64,000 nucleotides of DNA from Methylocapsa sp. D3K7 (GTDB lineage Bacteria; Pseudomonadota; Alphaproteobacteria; Rhizobiales; Beijerinckiaceae): assembly GCF_029855125.1 (NCBI RefSeq), contig NZ_CP123229.1, forward strand, positions 4,087,391-4,151,390, in the 5' to 3' direction. The notes under the pieces were generated by a model. It was not told where the DNA came from and searched no databases. It saw nothing but the letters and a program-made list of their open reading frames with translations. Below are positions 44,978-55,280 of the stretch, piece after piece. Position 1 is the stretch's first letter; the number at the start of each line of letters is the position of its first letter. Position numbers and translations under genes: made by a program.

Positions 44978-47260
44978 TTATTCCGTGTAGCCATATTTCG
45001 CGTAGTATTTCCGGTGATATTTATTTCCATGATAATGCTCATAGCGGCTCTGTGTGGACGTATCCACTTTATTAAGGACCACGCCAAGCAGACGGCTGGC
45101 GACGTTGCCAGCCTCGGCGAGACCGCGCTCGATTACCTCTGTCTTCGTTTGCCCCCACTCGACGATATAGACATAGGTGTCGATAAAGTGTCCCGTGGCG
45201 CGAACGTCGACGATGGGAGCGACTGGCGAAAGGTCAACAATAATGTAATCGTACTTCGTGCGAAGCTCGTCGATGATTTTTTTATACGCTGCCGACGCAA
45301 GAATTTCATTCGTATGCGGCAGTCTTGCGGTCGCTCCCGCCGGCAAAAAATGCAAGCTGGTAAAAGGAACAGGTATGATGGCGTCATGAAGCGAGATCGT
45401 GCTCATCACGGCGCCGATCGATCCAGGCGCGTCGGGTGAATATTTCCGGGATAAGGATGGGCTGCGGAGATCGGCGTCGACCAAGATGACACTACCTCCC
45501 GCATCCGCAATGAGATGAGCGAGATTTGCGGCGATCGTCGATTTGCCTTCGTTTGGCAAAGTCGAGGTCACTCCGATGACTTTGTGAGATTTGAGGGCGC
45601 CGCTCAAATCGGCGGCGATCTTTATCGACCGGATTGCCTCCGCATAGCGAGAGAACGGCGAATCGACAGCATAGCGAAGCCAATCCTGTCCGGGTGCCGC
45701 GGTTCTGCGATCCACGGCCACGGCTTTCGTTTCGTCACTGGGTAAATCGATCCGTGTGGCGGGAGCCGCCAGCACTGGGGCCATCGCCAGGCAATTAAAA
45801 TGAAGCGTGTCTTCGACTTGGCCGGTTGTCCGCAACGTCCCATCCCAAGCCTCGCGGAGATAAGCGACGCCAAAGCTTAACAGGGTCGCGCCTGCGAGAG
45901 TTACGAGCAAAACGGTTGATAATTTCGGGGCGCTCTTAGATACCGGCCGCAAAGCAGGGCTGATCAAGCGCGCTTCGCTCATCGGTACCGACTGCTGCTG
46001 TACCGCCTCCATATAGCGTTGCAGAAAGCTGTCATAGAGAGCACGCGAAGTTTCGGCGTTGCTTTCTAGCTCGCGCAATTGGATCTGAGCTTGGCCGGTG
46101 GTGTGAGACTGATCCACGACATTGGCAAGACTGGATTCAAGACTTGTTTGCCGCGTAAGAGCGATTTCGTAGTCACTTTTGTAACTTTCGGCGATCTTGC
46201 GCATCTCGTCCTTGATGCTGCGTCGATATTGCTCCATCTGGGTCCGGAGATTTATCGCCGCAAGATGGTTCTCGCCGTACATTTTTGCCCAAATGGCTTC
46301 CCGCTGCGCAACCTCTAGATATAGGTTGCGCAACTTAATAATGACTTCGCTTTTCAAGGCATCTGCGACTGAAGCATCGGCAACATCTTGCTTCATAACC
46401 GTATTAATCCGATCAAGTCGGGCTTTTGCCTCGGCGGTTGCTGCGCGGGCGAGGATGAGTTGACTGTTGACCTCGACGAGTTCTTGATCGTTGATCAGCC
46501 GGCCGCCGCCGGCATCGACGATGTTGTTTTTGCCCTTGAAATCCAAGACTGCGCGTTCGGCCGCCGTCGCTTGGGTACGCAGTTCCGCTATGCGCTCCTG
46601 CAGCCAGAGGCTAGCCCGGCGGGTGGCCTGGTATTTCGCATTCAATTGGTCATCGATGTAGGCATCCGCGATCGCATTGACGATCCGCGCTGACTTGTCT
46701 CGATCATGAGAGGTAAAGCCAATGTCTATAACATAGGTCATGCCCACGCGGCTGAGCGTGCGTTGCTCGTTGAATTTGAGCAGTGCAGCATTTTCCCGGT
46801 CGATTTCCGAGAGCGCTCGTTCCGCCTCCGAGAATTTGGTCAAGCGTCCGATCACAGCGATCAACCGGCGAATCGGTCCCTTTGGGGTGTCAGCGAACTC
46901 TGGGTCATCAGTAAGATGGAGCTTGCGGATGACGGCAAGGCCGATGTTATCCGATTTGAGAACCTCGACCTCGGTCTGAACAGCTGCAGTATCGAGGTCA
47001 ACGTCACCTAAAACCGATTCTTTCTGAAACAGCTGAAGCTTTCGCTTGTCAATGACAATTGTTCCGCCGGCAGTATAACTTGCAGGCGTTGTAATATAGT
47101 AAAGCATGCCAAGAGCAAAACAACAGATAAATACAACGGAAGCAATTGGACGCTGCCGATTCAAGACCCTCAAAAAATTTTTAAAAGAGTCCGCAATTAG
47201 AGCCTCAGGCCGGCTGGGGGTGTCGCTTGAATCCGGTGAGCGCTTGTTGATTTGCAGCAT
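44978..47260 (-). CDS. Wzc-type polysaccharide co-polymerase / BY-kinase
   Basis: Inner-membrane protein of exopolysaccharide assembly that phosphorylates its own tyrosines. The 760-residue product has an N-terminal Wzz domain (helix SVVFICCFALGMLYYI near 45), a long periplasmic coiled coil, a second helix (LSTVLLVTLAGATLLSFGVAYL near 455) and a cytoplasmic kinase with Walker A TLPNEGKST, Walker A' VILVDADLR and Walker B YIIVDLSP. The C-terminus is a seven-tyrosine cluster (YEHYHGNKYHRKYYAKYGY), the autophosphorylation tail. The first in-frame ATG (47260) was used; a TTG lies nine bases upstream. No wza, phosphatase or glycosyltransferase is adjacent. Confidence 0.9.
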   Translation of the reverse strand: MLQINKRSPDSSDTPSRPEALIADSFKNFLRVLNRQRPIASVVFICCFALGMLYYITTPASYTAGGTIVIDKRKLQLFQKESVLGDVDLDTAAVQTEVEVLKSDNIGLAVIRKLHLTDDPEFADTPKGPIRRLIAVIGRLTKFSEAERALSEIDRENAALLKFNEQRTLSRVGMTYVIDIGFTSHDRDKSARIVNAIADAYIDDQLNAKYQATRRASLWLQERIAELRTQATAAERAVLDFKGKNNIVDAGGGRLINDQELVEVNSQLILARAATAEAKARLDRINTVMKQDVADASVADALKSEVIIKLRNLYLEVAQREAIWAKMYGENHLAAINLRTQMEQYRRSIKDEMRKIAESYKSDYEIALTRQTSLESSLANVVDQSHTTGQAQIQLRELESNAETSRALYDSFLQRYMEAVQQQSVPMSEARLISPALRPVSKSAPKLSTVLLVTLAGATLLSFGVAYLREAWDGTLRTTGQVEDTLHFNCLAMAPVLAAPATRIDLPSDETKAVAVDRRTAAPGQDWLRYAVDSPFSRYAEAIRSIKIAADLSGALKSHKVIGVTSTLPNEGKSTIAANLAHLIADAGGSVILVDADLRSPSLSRKYSPDAPGSIGAVMSTISLHDAIIPVPFTSLHFLPAGATARLPHTNEILASAAYKKIIDELRTKYDYIIVDLSPVAPIVDVRATGHFIDTYVYIVEWGQTKTEVIERGLAEAGNVASRLLGVVLNKVDTSTQSRYEHYHGNKYHRKYYAKYGYTE

Positions 47261-47739
47261 CTGTGTCAATTCACCATTATCGTTTAGAAATCATCACGTT
47301 GAAAGGAGAGAAAAAGAAATCATTATGGGAACGGAATTGAGCATAACGCTCTCCGTCTCAAGCACGTCAAAAATAAACCAATTCAAAATATTGAGCAACG
47401 TGAAAACGATATGCTTCGTGCCACCAAAAAATCAATAATTGCCGAAATGTTTTTTGAATCTAAATTCGGGCCCAGCCCTGTTCTCATCCGGCAAAACGTT
47501 TGCCATATGTGAATATTTCATAGTTAACATTTAACCTTAATGTTTTCCTGCTTCGCTAAATTACGAAGCCGTAATGACTCACGTCTTACGTTTACGGTAC
47601 AAAAAGGTAAGCAATGACCTCGGAACCAGTATCAGAAACTCAGACAAAGCCATATTAGGAGGCTCGAGTCTACCGGCGGTCCACGCAGGGATAGTCGAAT
47701 TTGGTCCCCGGAATTGCTTCGATTGTGACGGGGGGAAGC
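47261..47739. other. AT-rich intergenic region upstream of the BY-kinase gene
   Basis: About 480 bases with low GC and no recognisable gene or RNA; presumably the BY-kinase promoter. A 37-codon frame (47325-47438, +) after a distant AAGGAGAG is weak and was not called. Confidence 0.5.
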
Positions 47740-47985
47740 TCAATACTTGGCCGTTACAGGCGCGCCACAGGTCCATACCGCAGCCATTCTCGGCCCATCT
47801 GGAGTTTCAACCTGCTGAAAGGTATAACACTCCGTTCTTGGCGGATTATAAACGTATCCGTACGGATAGGGGAGGCCGAAAAAAGGCAACCCCTGCACGG
47901 TTCCCACAGGCCTTGCCTCGGAGGCATTCGGCAATATCATCACGCTAAGGCACAAACCGGCGGCGGCCGCACCGAACTTGATCAT
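47740..47985 (-). CDS. Small secreted protein of unknown function
   Basis: The 81-residue precursor has a signal peptide (IKFGAAAAGLCLSVMILPNASEA) and a mature part GLPYPYGYVYNPPRTECYTF, then QQVETPDGPRMAAVWTCGAPVTAKY. The two Cys flank a segment that could close a loop. I recall similar short proteins in Bradyrhizobium-type genomes, but no name or function. The ribosome site is weak. It stands alone, divergent from aroQ. Confidence 0.6.
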   Translation of the reverse strand: MIKFGAAAAGLCLSVMILPNASEARPVGTVQGLPFFGLPYPYGYVYNPPRTECYTFQQVETPDGPRMAAVWTCGAPVTAKY

Positions 47986-48135
47986 TTTGGGATTCCGCTA
48001 TTTTGAGATGGTTTGACACTTTATCGCATGAGTTACGGTATGGAGCAAGCGCATTTGGGGGGAGGACTTAGGCTTCCCTTGTGTTTTGATCCCGGCTATG
48101 GAAACGCATAGGCATTTCCTAAGACCGGAATCGCC

Positions 48136-48585
48136 ATGAAAGCCGTCCACGTCCTCAATGGACCAAATCTCAATCTTCTCGGCCTGCGGGAGCCCGATAT
48201 CTATGGTCATGCGACCCTTGCGGACATCGAAGCGAATCTTTCCGCCCGCTGCAAGCGGCGCGGGCTTCATTTGTACTTCCGCCAATCGAACCATGAAGGC
48301 GATCTCGTGACCTGGGTGCAGGAAGCAGGACGCGCTGGCGAGCCGGTCATATTAAATGCCGGGGCTTATTCACATTCGTCGATCGCGCTTCACGACGCGA
48401 TCAAGGGAGCGAAGGCGGATGTTGTCGAGGTGCATCTTTCGAATGTTCATTCCCGGGAGGTTTTCCGTCATAGGTCGCTGATTTCCCCGGTCGCGCTGGG
48501 TGTGATCGCCGGTTTTGGCGCTCTATCTTATGAACTCGCGCTTGAAGCTTTGCTTGCCCGGGCCGGAGCGGCAGGAGAAGCGTGA
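48136..48585 (+). CDS. aroQ: Type II 3-dehydroquinate dehydratase
   Basis: Third step of the shikimate pathway. The 149-residue protein has the family landmarks: HVLNGPNLNLLGLREPDIYG with the catalytic loop (Tyr24 region), FRQSNHEGDLVTWVQEA, ILNAGAYSHSSIALHDAI with the catalytic His, and VEVHLSNVHSREVFRHRSLISPVALGVIAGFG. It is followed 91 bp later by accB-accC, the standard alphaproteobacterial arrangement. Confidence 0.96.
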   Translation: MKAVHVLNGPNLNLLGLREPDIYGHATLADIEANLSARCKRRGLHLYFRQSNHEGDLVTWVQEAGRAGEPVILNAGAYSHSSIALHDAIKGAKADVVEVHLSNVHSREVFRHRSLISPVALGVIAGFGALSYELALEALLARAGAAGEA

Positions 48586-48676
48586 CGAATTTTCCCATTG
48601 CAATCAAACACTTTCGTCGTGGTTCGTTCCGGCCGGGAATGACCCAGGGCGCCCGTCAAAACGAGAGAAAATAAAG

Positions 48677-49141
48677 ATGAAATATCCGGATTCAAAACCG
48701 GACGTGAGCGCGCCCGCCACCATCGACACGGAATTGGTCGAAACCTTGGCCGGAATGGTGGCGCGTCTTGGGCTCTCCGAGATCGAGGTCGCCAACGGCG
48801 ACGTCAAAATTCGTGTCGCGCGGCAGCTCACTCCGGCCGTGGTTCAGCCTCCAATAGTATCGCCGCATGCAGCCGTTGTGAGCGCTTCCCCGGTGCCGCC
48901 GGACAGTCCGGGCACGGTCAAATCGCCGATGGTGGGGACCGCCTATTTGCGGGCATCACCGGAGAGCACCCCCTTCGTGGAGATCGGAACGCAGGTCAAG
49001 ACAGGTGACAAGGTCATTCTTGTCGAGGCGATGAAAACCTTCAACGAGATCCTGGCTCCGCGCGCCGGAACAGTTACGGGCATTCTGGTCGAGGACGGTC
49101 AGCCGGTCGAGTATGGCCAGCCGTTGCTCGTGATCGAATAA
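48677..49141 (+). CDS. accB: Acetyl-CoA carboxylase biotin carboxyl carrier protein
   Basis: Carries biotin between AccC and the AccAD carboxyltransferase in fatty acid synthesis. The 154-residue protein has an N-terminal helical segment (VETLAGMVARLGLSEIEVANGDVKIRVAR), a Pro/Val-rich linker, and the biotinyl domain with SPMVGTAYLRASPESTPFVEIGTQV, Lys in EAMKTFNE, and a C-terminal QPVEYGQPLLVIE. AMKT instead of AMKM is normal for AccB of this group. The start at 48677 follows a purine-rich GAGAGAAA; the frame is open upstream within aroQ. Confidence 0.95.
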   Translation: MKYPDSKPDVSAPATIDTELVETLAGMVARLGLSEIEVANGDVKIRVARQLTPAVVQPPIVSPHAAVVSASPVPPDSPGTVKSPMVGTAYLRASPESTPFVEIGTQVKTGDKVILVEAMKTFNEILAPRAGTVTGILVEDGQPVEYGQPLLVIE

Positions 49142-49164
49142 GGCCGCGTGGCCGGTGAGCTGAT

Positions 49165-50526
49165 ATGTTCGATAAGATCCTTATCGCCAATCGCGGCGAA
49201 ATCGCCTTGCGGATTTTGCGTGCCGCCAAGGAACTCGGCATCGCGACGGTGGCGGTTCATTCGACGGCCGACGCTCATGCGATGCATGTGAAGCTCGCCG
49301 ACGAATCCGTATGTATCGGGCCGCCGCCCGCCCGGGATTCCTACCTGAACATTCCAGCCCTTCTCGCCGCATGCGAAATCACCGGCGCCGAAGCCTTGCA
49401 TCCAGGCTATGGTTTTCTTTCGGAGAATGCGCGGTTTGCCGAGATTCTCATGGACCATCACATTACCTTCATAGGCCCAAAGCCGGAACATATCCGGCTT
49501 ATGGGCGACAAGATCGCGGCCAAATCAACGGCGCTCCGGCTCGGCATTCCTTGCGTTCCTGGCTCACCCGGCGCAATTACGAGCGATACGGAAGCGCTGT
49601 CCGTGGGGCGGGCGCTAGGTTTCCCGGTTCTTGTGAAGGCCGCGGCCGGCGGCGGCGGCCGCGGCATGAAAGTTGCCCGCACCGCGCAGGAACTCCCTTC
49701 GGCACTCGAAACGGCACGGGCCGAGGCCAAATCAGCCTTCGGCGACGATTCGGTTTATCTTGAAAAATATCTCGAAAGGCCACGTCATATCGAAATCCAA
49801 ATTTTAGGCGATGGGCACGGCAAGGCTATACATCTGGGCGACCGCGATTGCTCGTTGCAGCGGCGCAACCAGAAGGTCTGGGAGGAAAGTCCTTCTCCCG
49901 CGCTCAATGCCCCGCAGCGCCAGGAGATCGGCGAAATCTGCGCGGCCGCCATGCGTGAACTTGGCTATGCCGGAGCGGGAACCATCGAATTTCTCTATGA
50001 AGACAGCAAATTTTACTTCATCGAGATGAATACCAGGATACAGGTCGAGCATCCGGTTACGGAGATGATCACGGGCGTTGATCTCGTCAATGAGCAAATC
50101 CGGATCGCCGCGGGCTCTCCCTTGACCCTTACCCAAGACGAAGTCGTGTTCAACGGCCACGCCATTGAATGCCGCATCAACGCGGAAGATGCCGCGACGT
50201 TCCGGCCTTCGCCAGGAAAGATTGCCTATTATCATCCGCCGGGCGGCCTTGGCGTGCGCGTCGATAGCGCCGTCTACGCCGGCTATACGATTCCACCCAA
50301 TTATGACTCACTCGTCGGGAAACTGATCGTGCACGGCCGCAACCGCAACGAGGCGCTGATGCGTCTTCGCCGCGCGCTCGATGAGTTCATTGTTGATGGA
50401 ATCGATACGACCATTCCATTGTTTCAAACGCTGGTTCGAAATCCCGACATGCAAAATGGCCTCTACGACATTCATTGGCTCGAGAGGTTTCTCGAATTGG
50501 GTGGTATGGACGGAGCGGATATCTAA
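49165..50526 (+). CDS. accC: Acetyl-CoA carboxylase biotin carboxylase subunit
   Basis: ATP-dependent carboxylation of the biotin on AccB. The 453-residue protein has [37 protein letters not shown], the glycine loop [51 protein letters not shown], and the C-terminal [19 protein letters not shown]. It ends without a biotinyl domain, as expected for AccC. GGTGAG precedes the ATG; the gap to accB is 23 bases. Compare the longer PccA at 17389-19395. Confidence 0.96.
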   Translation: MFDKILIANRGEIALRILRAAKELGIATVAVHSTADAHAMHVKLADESVCIGPPPARDSYLNIPALLAACEITGAEALHPGYGFLSENARFAEILMDHHITFIGPKPEHIRLMGDKIAAKSTALRLGIPCVPGSPGAITSDTEALSVGRALGFPVLVKAAAGGGGRGMKVARTAQELPSALETARAEAKSAFGDDSVYLEKYLERPRHIEIQILGDGHGKAIHLGDRDCSLQRRNQKVWEESPSPALNAPQRQEIGEICAAAMRELGYAGAGTIEFLYEDSKFYFIEMNTRIQVEHPVTEMITGVDLVNEQIRIAAGSPLTLTQDEVVFNGHAIECRINAEDAATFRPSPGKIAYYHPPGGLGVRVDSAVYAGYTIPPNYDSLVGKLIVHGRNRNEALMRLRRALDEFIVDGIDTTIPLFQTLVRNPDMQNGLYDIHWLERFLELGGMDGADI

Positions 50527-50871
50527 CGGCTGTCAGCTGGTGGAGGTTGTGTGCTTTATCAAATATCCAAGGCACACACTGTTGGAGCGCTGACTTCAAG
50601 TTTTCAAACGGGTCTTGCTGTCCCGCGACGGGTTCGTGCCAGTTTAGGTAAAGGTTTCGTTAAAGCCATTGCCAGAGAGGCAATTGCTTTCATGGTCAAA
50701 TGCGGTAATATTACGCATCAATACGCACACACCCCGATTGCTCTGGCGAAGCTGCGCGACCATATTACATATGGATGCGCGTGCTAATTTTCGTTGAGCA
50801 ATTTGCGTCCTTGCTCGTTATTTTACTGTAACTTGCGATAGCAAGGCTTGATCTATGCAATGAGGAGTGGA
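50527..50871. other. Intergenic region between accC and the RND pump genes, with hairpins
   Basis: The 345 bases hold no confident gene; a 78-codon frame (50551-50787) shows no family features. AAAGCCATTGCC / GGCAATTGCTTT at 50662-50690 forms an 11-bp stem with one mismatch and a five-base loop, a possible accC terminator. A near palindrome TGCGGTAATATTACGCAT at 50701-50718 could be an efflux-pump operator. Neither is proven. Confidence 0.45.
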
Positions 50872-52068
50872 ATGAGAACTCAGATCGGCGTCATCCCTTT
50901 GGCTACACTGGTTTGTGCCATGTTCATGCTTTCCGCGTGCAATGAGCCGCGCCTGGCGGAAACAAAGGAGGCGGTGCCTCCTCCGCAAGTTGGTGTTGTG
51001 ACGATCCAGCCCTCTCCCCGGCCTTTCGTCCGCGAGTTGCCAGGACGGATCGCGCCGACACAAGTGGCCGAAGTGCGCGCCCGGGTCGCGGGAATCGTGA
51101 TTGAACGGCAGTTCAAACAAGGTGCCGAAGTGAAGGCAGGTGACATTCTCTATCGCATCGACCCAGCACGCTTCGAAGTCGAGCTAAGTGCTGCGCGCGC
51201 GGCTCTGGCGAAGGCGCAGGCTGGCCTCGAGCAAGCGGCGCAGCAAGCCAAACGCATCGAGACATTGACCAATAAGCTGGCCGCGTCGCAGGTCCAAAAT
51301 GAAAACGCCATTGCAACATGGCGCCAGGCCGAAGCCGATGTGGCGGCGCGCAAGGCGGATGTCGCCCGGGCCATGCTGGATATCGATTACACAAGCGTCC
51401 GTGCGCCCATTAGCGGGCGAATTGGCCGCGCGCTGGTAACCGAGGGGGCGCTTGTCGGGCACGGCGAAGCAACTCACCTCGCAACAATCCAACAACTTAA
51501 CCCTGTTTATGCGGACTTCACTCAATCAGCGAGTGAGCTGCAGCAACTGCGCCGGGATTTCGAAGTCGGCGCGCTCGATCAGATCGCGCCCGATGCCGCC
51601 AAGGTGCGGCTCGTGTTCGACGATGGAACGGTGTATCCCTACCCGGGCCGATTGCTTTTTTCGGATGCGAGCGTTGATCCAAGCACGGGTCAGGTTACCT
51701 TGCGGGGAGAATTCCCCAATCCGAAGAGTGAGCTTTTGCCGGGCATGTATGTCCGCGTTCAGATCGAGCAGGGAATCGATGCCGATTCTCTTTCGGTTCC
51801 GCAACAGGCGGTCCGCCGCAGCGATACCGGAGGCAGCGAGGTCTATGTGGTGCGCGCTGACAACCGGGCGCGGCTGCAACCTATTCGTTCCGGGCGCGTC
51901 GCCGACGATCAGTGGCTCGTGCTGGAGGGCCTAAAACCCGGCGACCAGGTTATTGTCGACGGCTTCCAGAAATTCGCCGCGGGTGATGTTGTGACCCCAA
52001 TTCCCTGGCAGGCACAGGCTGCATCGGAATCGACATCCAAGGTTACTACAACGCGTACCGTCGATTGA
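50872..52068 (+). CDS. RND efflux periplasmic adaptor (membrane-fusion) lipoprotein
   Basis: Bridges the inner-membrane pump to an outer-membrane channel. The 398-residue precursor has a lipobox (FMLSAC) and the AcrA/MexA layout: beta-barrel and lipoyl halves (RELPGRIAPTQVAEVRARVAGIVIERQFKQGAEVKAGDILYRID), an alpha-helical hairpin (about 105-165), and SVRAPISGRIGRALVTEGALVG. GAGGAG four bases before the ATG at 50872 sets the start; longer frames lack a site. The inner-membrane gene follows after 14 bp. Confidence 0.93.
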   Translation: MRTQIGVIPLATLVCAMFMLSACNEPRLAETKEAVPPPQVGVVTIQPSPRPFVRELPGRIAPTQVAEVRARVAGIVIERQFKQGAEVKAGDILYRIDPARFEVELSAARAALAKAQAGLEQAAQQAKRIETLTNKLAASQVQNENAIATWRQAEADVAARKADVARAMLDIDYTSVRAPISGRIGRALVTEGALVGHGEATHLATIQQLNPVYADFTQSASELQQLRRDFEVGALDQIAPDAAKVRLVFDDGTVYPYPGRLLFSDASVDPSTGQVTLRGEFPNPKSELLPGMYVRVQIEQGIDADSLSVPQQAVRRSDTGGSEVYVVRADNRARLQPIRSGRVADDQWLVLEGLKPGDQVIVDGFQKFAAGDVVTPIPWQAQAASESTSKVTTTRTVD

Positions 52069-52082
52069 ACGAGGCGGATTAG

Positions 52083-55000
52083 ATGGCTGGATTTTTCATC
52101 AACCGGCCGATTTTCGCGGTCGTGGTGGCATTGTTCATTTGCCTCGGCGGCGGGCTTTCGCTCCTGTTTTTGCCGATCGCGCAGTACCCAATTATTGCGC
52201 CACCTTCGATCTCGATCAGCACCAGCTACCCGGGCGCCTCGCCGGAAAATCTCTACAACAGCGTAACCCGCCTGATTGAGGAGGAACTCAACGGCGCCAG
52301 CGGAATCATGAGTTTCGAATCGAGCAGTGATTCCTTGGGGCAGGTCGAGATTATCGCGAATTTTGTTCCTGGCACCGATTCAAGCCTGGCTTCGGTTGAA
52401 GTCCAGAACAGAATCAAACGCGTTGAAGCGCGCCTGCCGCGCGCGGTGATCCAGCAGGGCATTCTCATCGAGGAAGCCTCAAGCGCGGTCCTGCAGATCA
52501 TCACATTGCAGTCGACCGACGGCAAGTTGGATGAGATCGGACTCGGCGACTTTATGGTACGCAACATTCTGGGTGAAATCCGGCGCATCCCCGGGGTCGG
52601 CCGCGCAACTCTCTTTTCGACTGAGCGATCGTTGCGGGTTTGGATCGATCCGGTGAAACTTGTCGGCTACCAACTCACTGCCGATGACGTGACACGGGCC
52701 ATCGAGGCACAGAATGCTCAGGTGGCCTCGGGAAGCGTGGGTGCCGAACCGAGCCGCGAGGGCCAGGCCGTTTCGGCAATGGTGCTGGTCAAGGGTCAGC
52801 TCAGCTCCCCCAACGAATTCGGCGCCATTGTCCTGCGCAGCAATCCGGATGGTTCGACGGTGCGGCTTCGCGATGTTGCTCGCATCGAAGTTGGCGGCAT
52901 GGGCTACCAGTTTACCACACGGTTGAATGGCGAACCTGCCGCCGGTCTCTCCGTCTTGCTGGCGCCGACGGGCAATGCGCTAGCGACCGCGAACGCGGTC
53001 ACCGCGAAAATGGAGGAGTTGGCGAAGGTCTTCCCAGCGGATATCAAATATGACATTCCCTATAATATCACGCCGGTTGTTGAGGCGTCGATCAAGAAGG
53101 TCATCACCACGCTCATTGAGGCCATGGTCCTCGTGTTCCTGGTGATGTTCCTGTTCTTGCAAAATATCCGCTATACGATCATTCCGGCCGTCGTCGTTCC
53201 CGTCGCTCTCATTGGCACCTGCGGCGCGCTGCTCGCATTCGGGCTATCCATCAATCTGCTCACTTTGTTCGCGATGGTTCTCGCCATCGGCATTCTTGTC
53301 GATGACGCCATCGTCGTGGTTGAAAATGTCGAGCGCATCATGTCCGAAGAAGGACTGCCGCCGCGCGAAGCGACCCGCAAAGCCATGACGCAAATCACCG
53401 GGGCAATTATCGGCATTACGCTGGTCCTCGTCGCGGTGTTCATCCCGATGGCGTTTTTTCCGGGGTCGGTCGGCATCATATACCGCCAATTTTCGGTGAC
53501 GATGGCGGCGGCGATCGGTCTCTCAGCCTTCCTGGCATTGTCCCTCACTCCAGCACTTTGCGGCGTTCTACTCAAACCCGTCACCGCGGGCGATCATCAT
53601 GCGAGACGGGGCTTCTTTGGCTGGTTCAACCGGCAAATGGAAACGGCGAAAACGAGCTATAGCGGAATTATCCGCTGGACGCTCCTGCGGACCGGCCGGT
53701 TGATGCTTGTCTATTTGGCGATTGTCGCGGGTCTTTTCTGGGGATTTTCACGGCTTCCCACCGGCTTCCTGCCGATTGACGATCAAGGATTCATGACCGT
53801 CGATGTGCAAACACCGCCGGAGTCATCCTTCAACCGGACTTTGGATGCGGTGAAGCAAGTCGAGGAATTCCTTCTTCACAGAAAGGGGGTCGATCAGGTC
53901 ACATTTCTGACTGGCTATAGTTTTCTTGGGCAAGGTCAGAATACGGCGCAAGCCTTCGTCACCTTGGAAAATTGGAGCAAGCGCGGCAAGAATGAGTCGG
54001 CTGAAGCCATTGTGAAAGACGCCAACACGGTCTTGGCAGGGGTCCGGGATGCGAAGATTTCAGCCTTACAGCCGCCACCCATCGATAATCTGGGCAACTC
54101 CAGCGGCTTCAGCTTCCGACTGCAAGACCGGGCGCAGAAAGGATACGAACAGTTGATGCGGGCGAAGGATCAAGTCCTTGCCGCGGCAAAAGTCAGCCCG
54201 ATCCTGCAAGATGTGTATGTCGAGGGGCTATCGCCGGCGCCACAGGTGGAACTTCTGATCGATCGTGAGAAGGCTTCGGCCCTTGGCGTGACGTTTCAAG
54301 ACATCAACAGCACCTTGTCGACCAATCTCGGCTCGGCCTATATCAATGATTTTCCGAACCGGGGCCGTATGCAGCGGGTCATCGTGCAAGCTGATCATTC
54401 GGGACGCATGCAGACCGACGAAATTCTCGGGTTTCACGTCCAGAACAACCGCGGCCAGCTGGTTCCGTTTTCTTCCTTTGCTTCTGTCAAATGGGCGGTC
54501 GGCCCGACGCTGTTGGTTGGCTATAATTATTACCCTTCGGTGAGAATCAGTGGATCCGCCAGGCCTGGTTATTCGAGCGGCGACGCGATCGCCGAGATGG
54601 AGAGAATCGCGGATACCTTACCGCGAGGATTTGCTTATGAATGGACCGGTCAGTCGTTGCAGGAGAAGCTCGCCGGCTCTCAGGTTTCGCTGCTGCTGGG
54701 GCTCTCGGCGCTGGTGGTGTTTTTGCTGCTTGCAGCTTTGTATGAGAGCTGGACCATTCCAATATCGGTGCTGCTGGTTGTCCCGCTCGGCATGTGCGGC
54801 GCGGTTATTGCCGTGACCCTGCGGGGCATGCCGAATGATGTCTATTTCACCATCGGCCTCGTGACAATCATTGGGCTCGCTGCCAAGGACGCGATTTTAA
54901 TTATCGAATTCGCCAGGACCCTCCGGGCGCAAGGCAAATCATTGTCCGAAGCCGCCATAGAGGCATCCTATCTCCGGTTTCGGCCAATTTTGATGACCGG

Positions 55001-55241
55001 GTTTGCATTCGTCTTCGGCGTCGCGCCAATGGTTGTTGCTTCCGGCGCGAGTTCCAAGAGTCAGCAAGCGCTTGGGACTGGCGTGATGGGCGGCATGATT
55101 GCCGTCGTTATTCTGGCTCTGCTGATGGTGCCGATGTTTTATGTTGTGGTTCAACGTTTGTTTGGCCGCCATACGTCAAGGAGCGATGGTCCCATCGAAC
55201 CCATCAGAGCACCGATCGAGACTGCGGATACCTTGTCATAG
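52083..55241 (+). CDS. RND-family (HAE1) multidrug efflux pump
   Basis: Proton-driven inner-membrane transporter of 1052 residues, like AcrB/MexB. It begins MAGFFINRPIFAVVVALFICLGGG. The proton-relay pair is in GILVDDAIVVVENVERIM of TM4, and IGLAAKDAILIIEFAR supplies the TM10 Lys. Periplasmic porter motifs such as YPGASPENLYNSVTRLIEEELNGASG are present. No outer-membrane factor follows; the next gene is an OprB porin on the other strand, so the pump must use a channel encoded elsewhere. No TetR-type repressor is adjacent. Confidence 0.95.
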   Translation: MAGFFINRPIFAVVVALFICLGGGLSLLFLPIAQYPIIAPPSISISTSYPGASPENLYNSVTRLIEEELNGASGIMSFESSSDSLGQVEIIANFVPGTDSSLASVEVQNRIKRVEARLPRAVIQQGILIEEASSAVLQIITLQSTDGKLDEIGLGDFMVRNILGEIRRIPGVGRATLFSTERSLRVWIDPVKLVGYQLTADDVTRAIEAQNAQVASGSVGAEPSREGQAVSAMVLVKGQLSSPNEFGAIVLRSNPDGSTVRLRDVARIEVGGMGYQFTTRLNGEPAAGLSVLLAPTGNALATANAVTAKMEELAKVFPADIKYDIPYNITPVVEASIKKVITTLIEAMVLVFLVMFLFLQNIRYTIIPAVVVPVALIGTCGALLAFGLSINLLTLFAMVLAIGILVDDAIVVVENVERIMSEEGLPPREATRKAMTQITGAIIGITLVLVAVFIPMAFFPGSVGIIYRQFSVTMAAAIGLSAFLALSLTPALCGVLLKPVTAGDHHARRGFFGWFNRQMETAKTSYSGIIRWTLLRTGRLMLVYLAIVAGLFWGFSRLPTGFLPIDDQGFMTVDVQTPPESSFNRTLDAVKQVEEFLLHRKGVDQVTFLTGYSFLGQGQNTAQAFVTLENWSKRGKNESAEAIVKDANTVLAGVRDAKISALQPPPIDNLGNSSGFSFRLQDRAQKGYEQLMRAKDQVLAAAKVSPILQDVYVEGLSPAPQVELLIDREKASALGVTFQDINSTLSTNLGSAYINDFPNRGRMQRVIVQADHSGRMQTDEILGFHVQNNRGQLVPFSSFASVKWAVGPTLLVGYNYYPSVRISGSARPGYSSGDAIAEMERIADTLPRGFAYEWTGQSLQEKLAGSQVSLLLGLSALVVFLLLAALYESWTIPISVLLVVPLGMCGAVIAVTLRGMPNDVYFTIGLVTIIGLAAKDAILIIEFARTLRAQGKSLSEAAIEASYLRFRPILMTGFAFVFGVAPMVVASGASSKSQQALGTGVMGGMIAVVILALLMVPMFYVVVQRLFGRHTSRSDGPIEPIRAPIETADTLS

Positions 55242-55280
55242 CAGGCAAGCCGTATGGCTGGGGCTCGCCGCACGCATGCT

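Noticed and set aside
50551..50787. Possible 78-residue protein between accC and the RND genes
   Set aside because: No recognisable domain, no ribosome site, and it spans the hairpins; described only within the intergenic entry.
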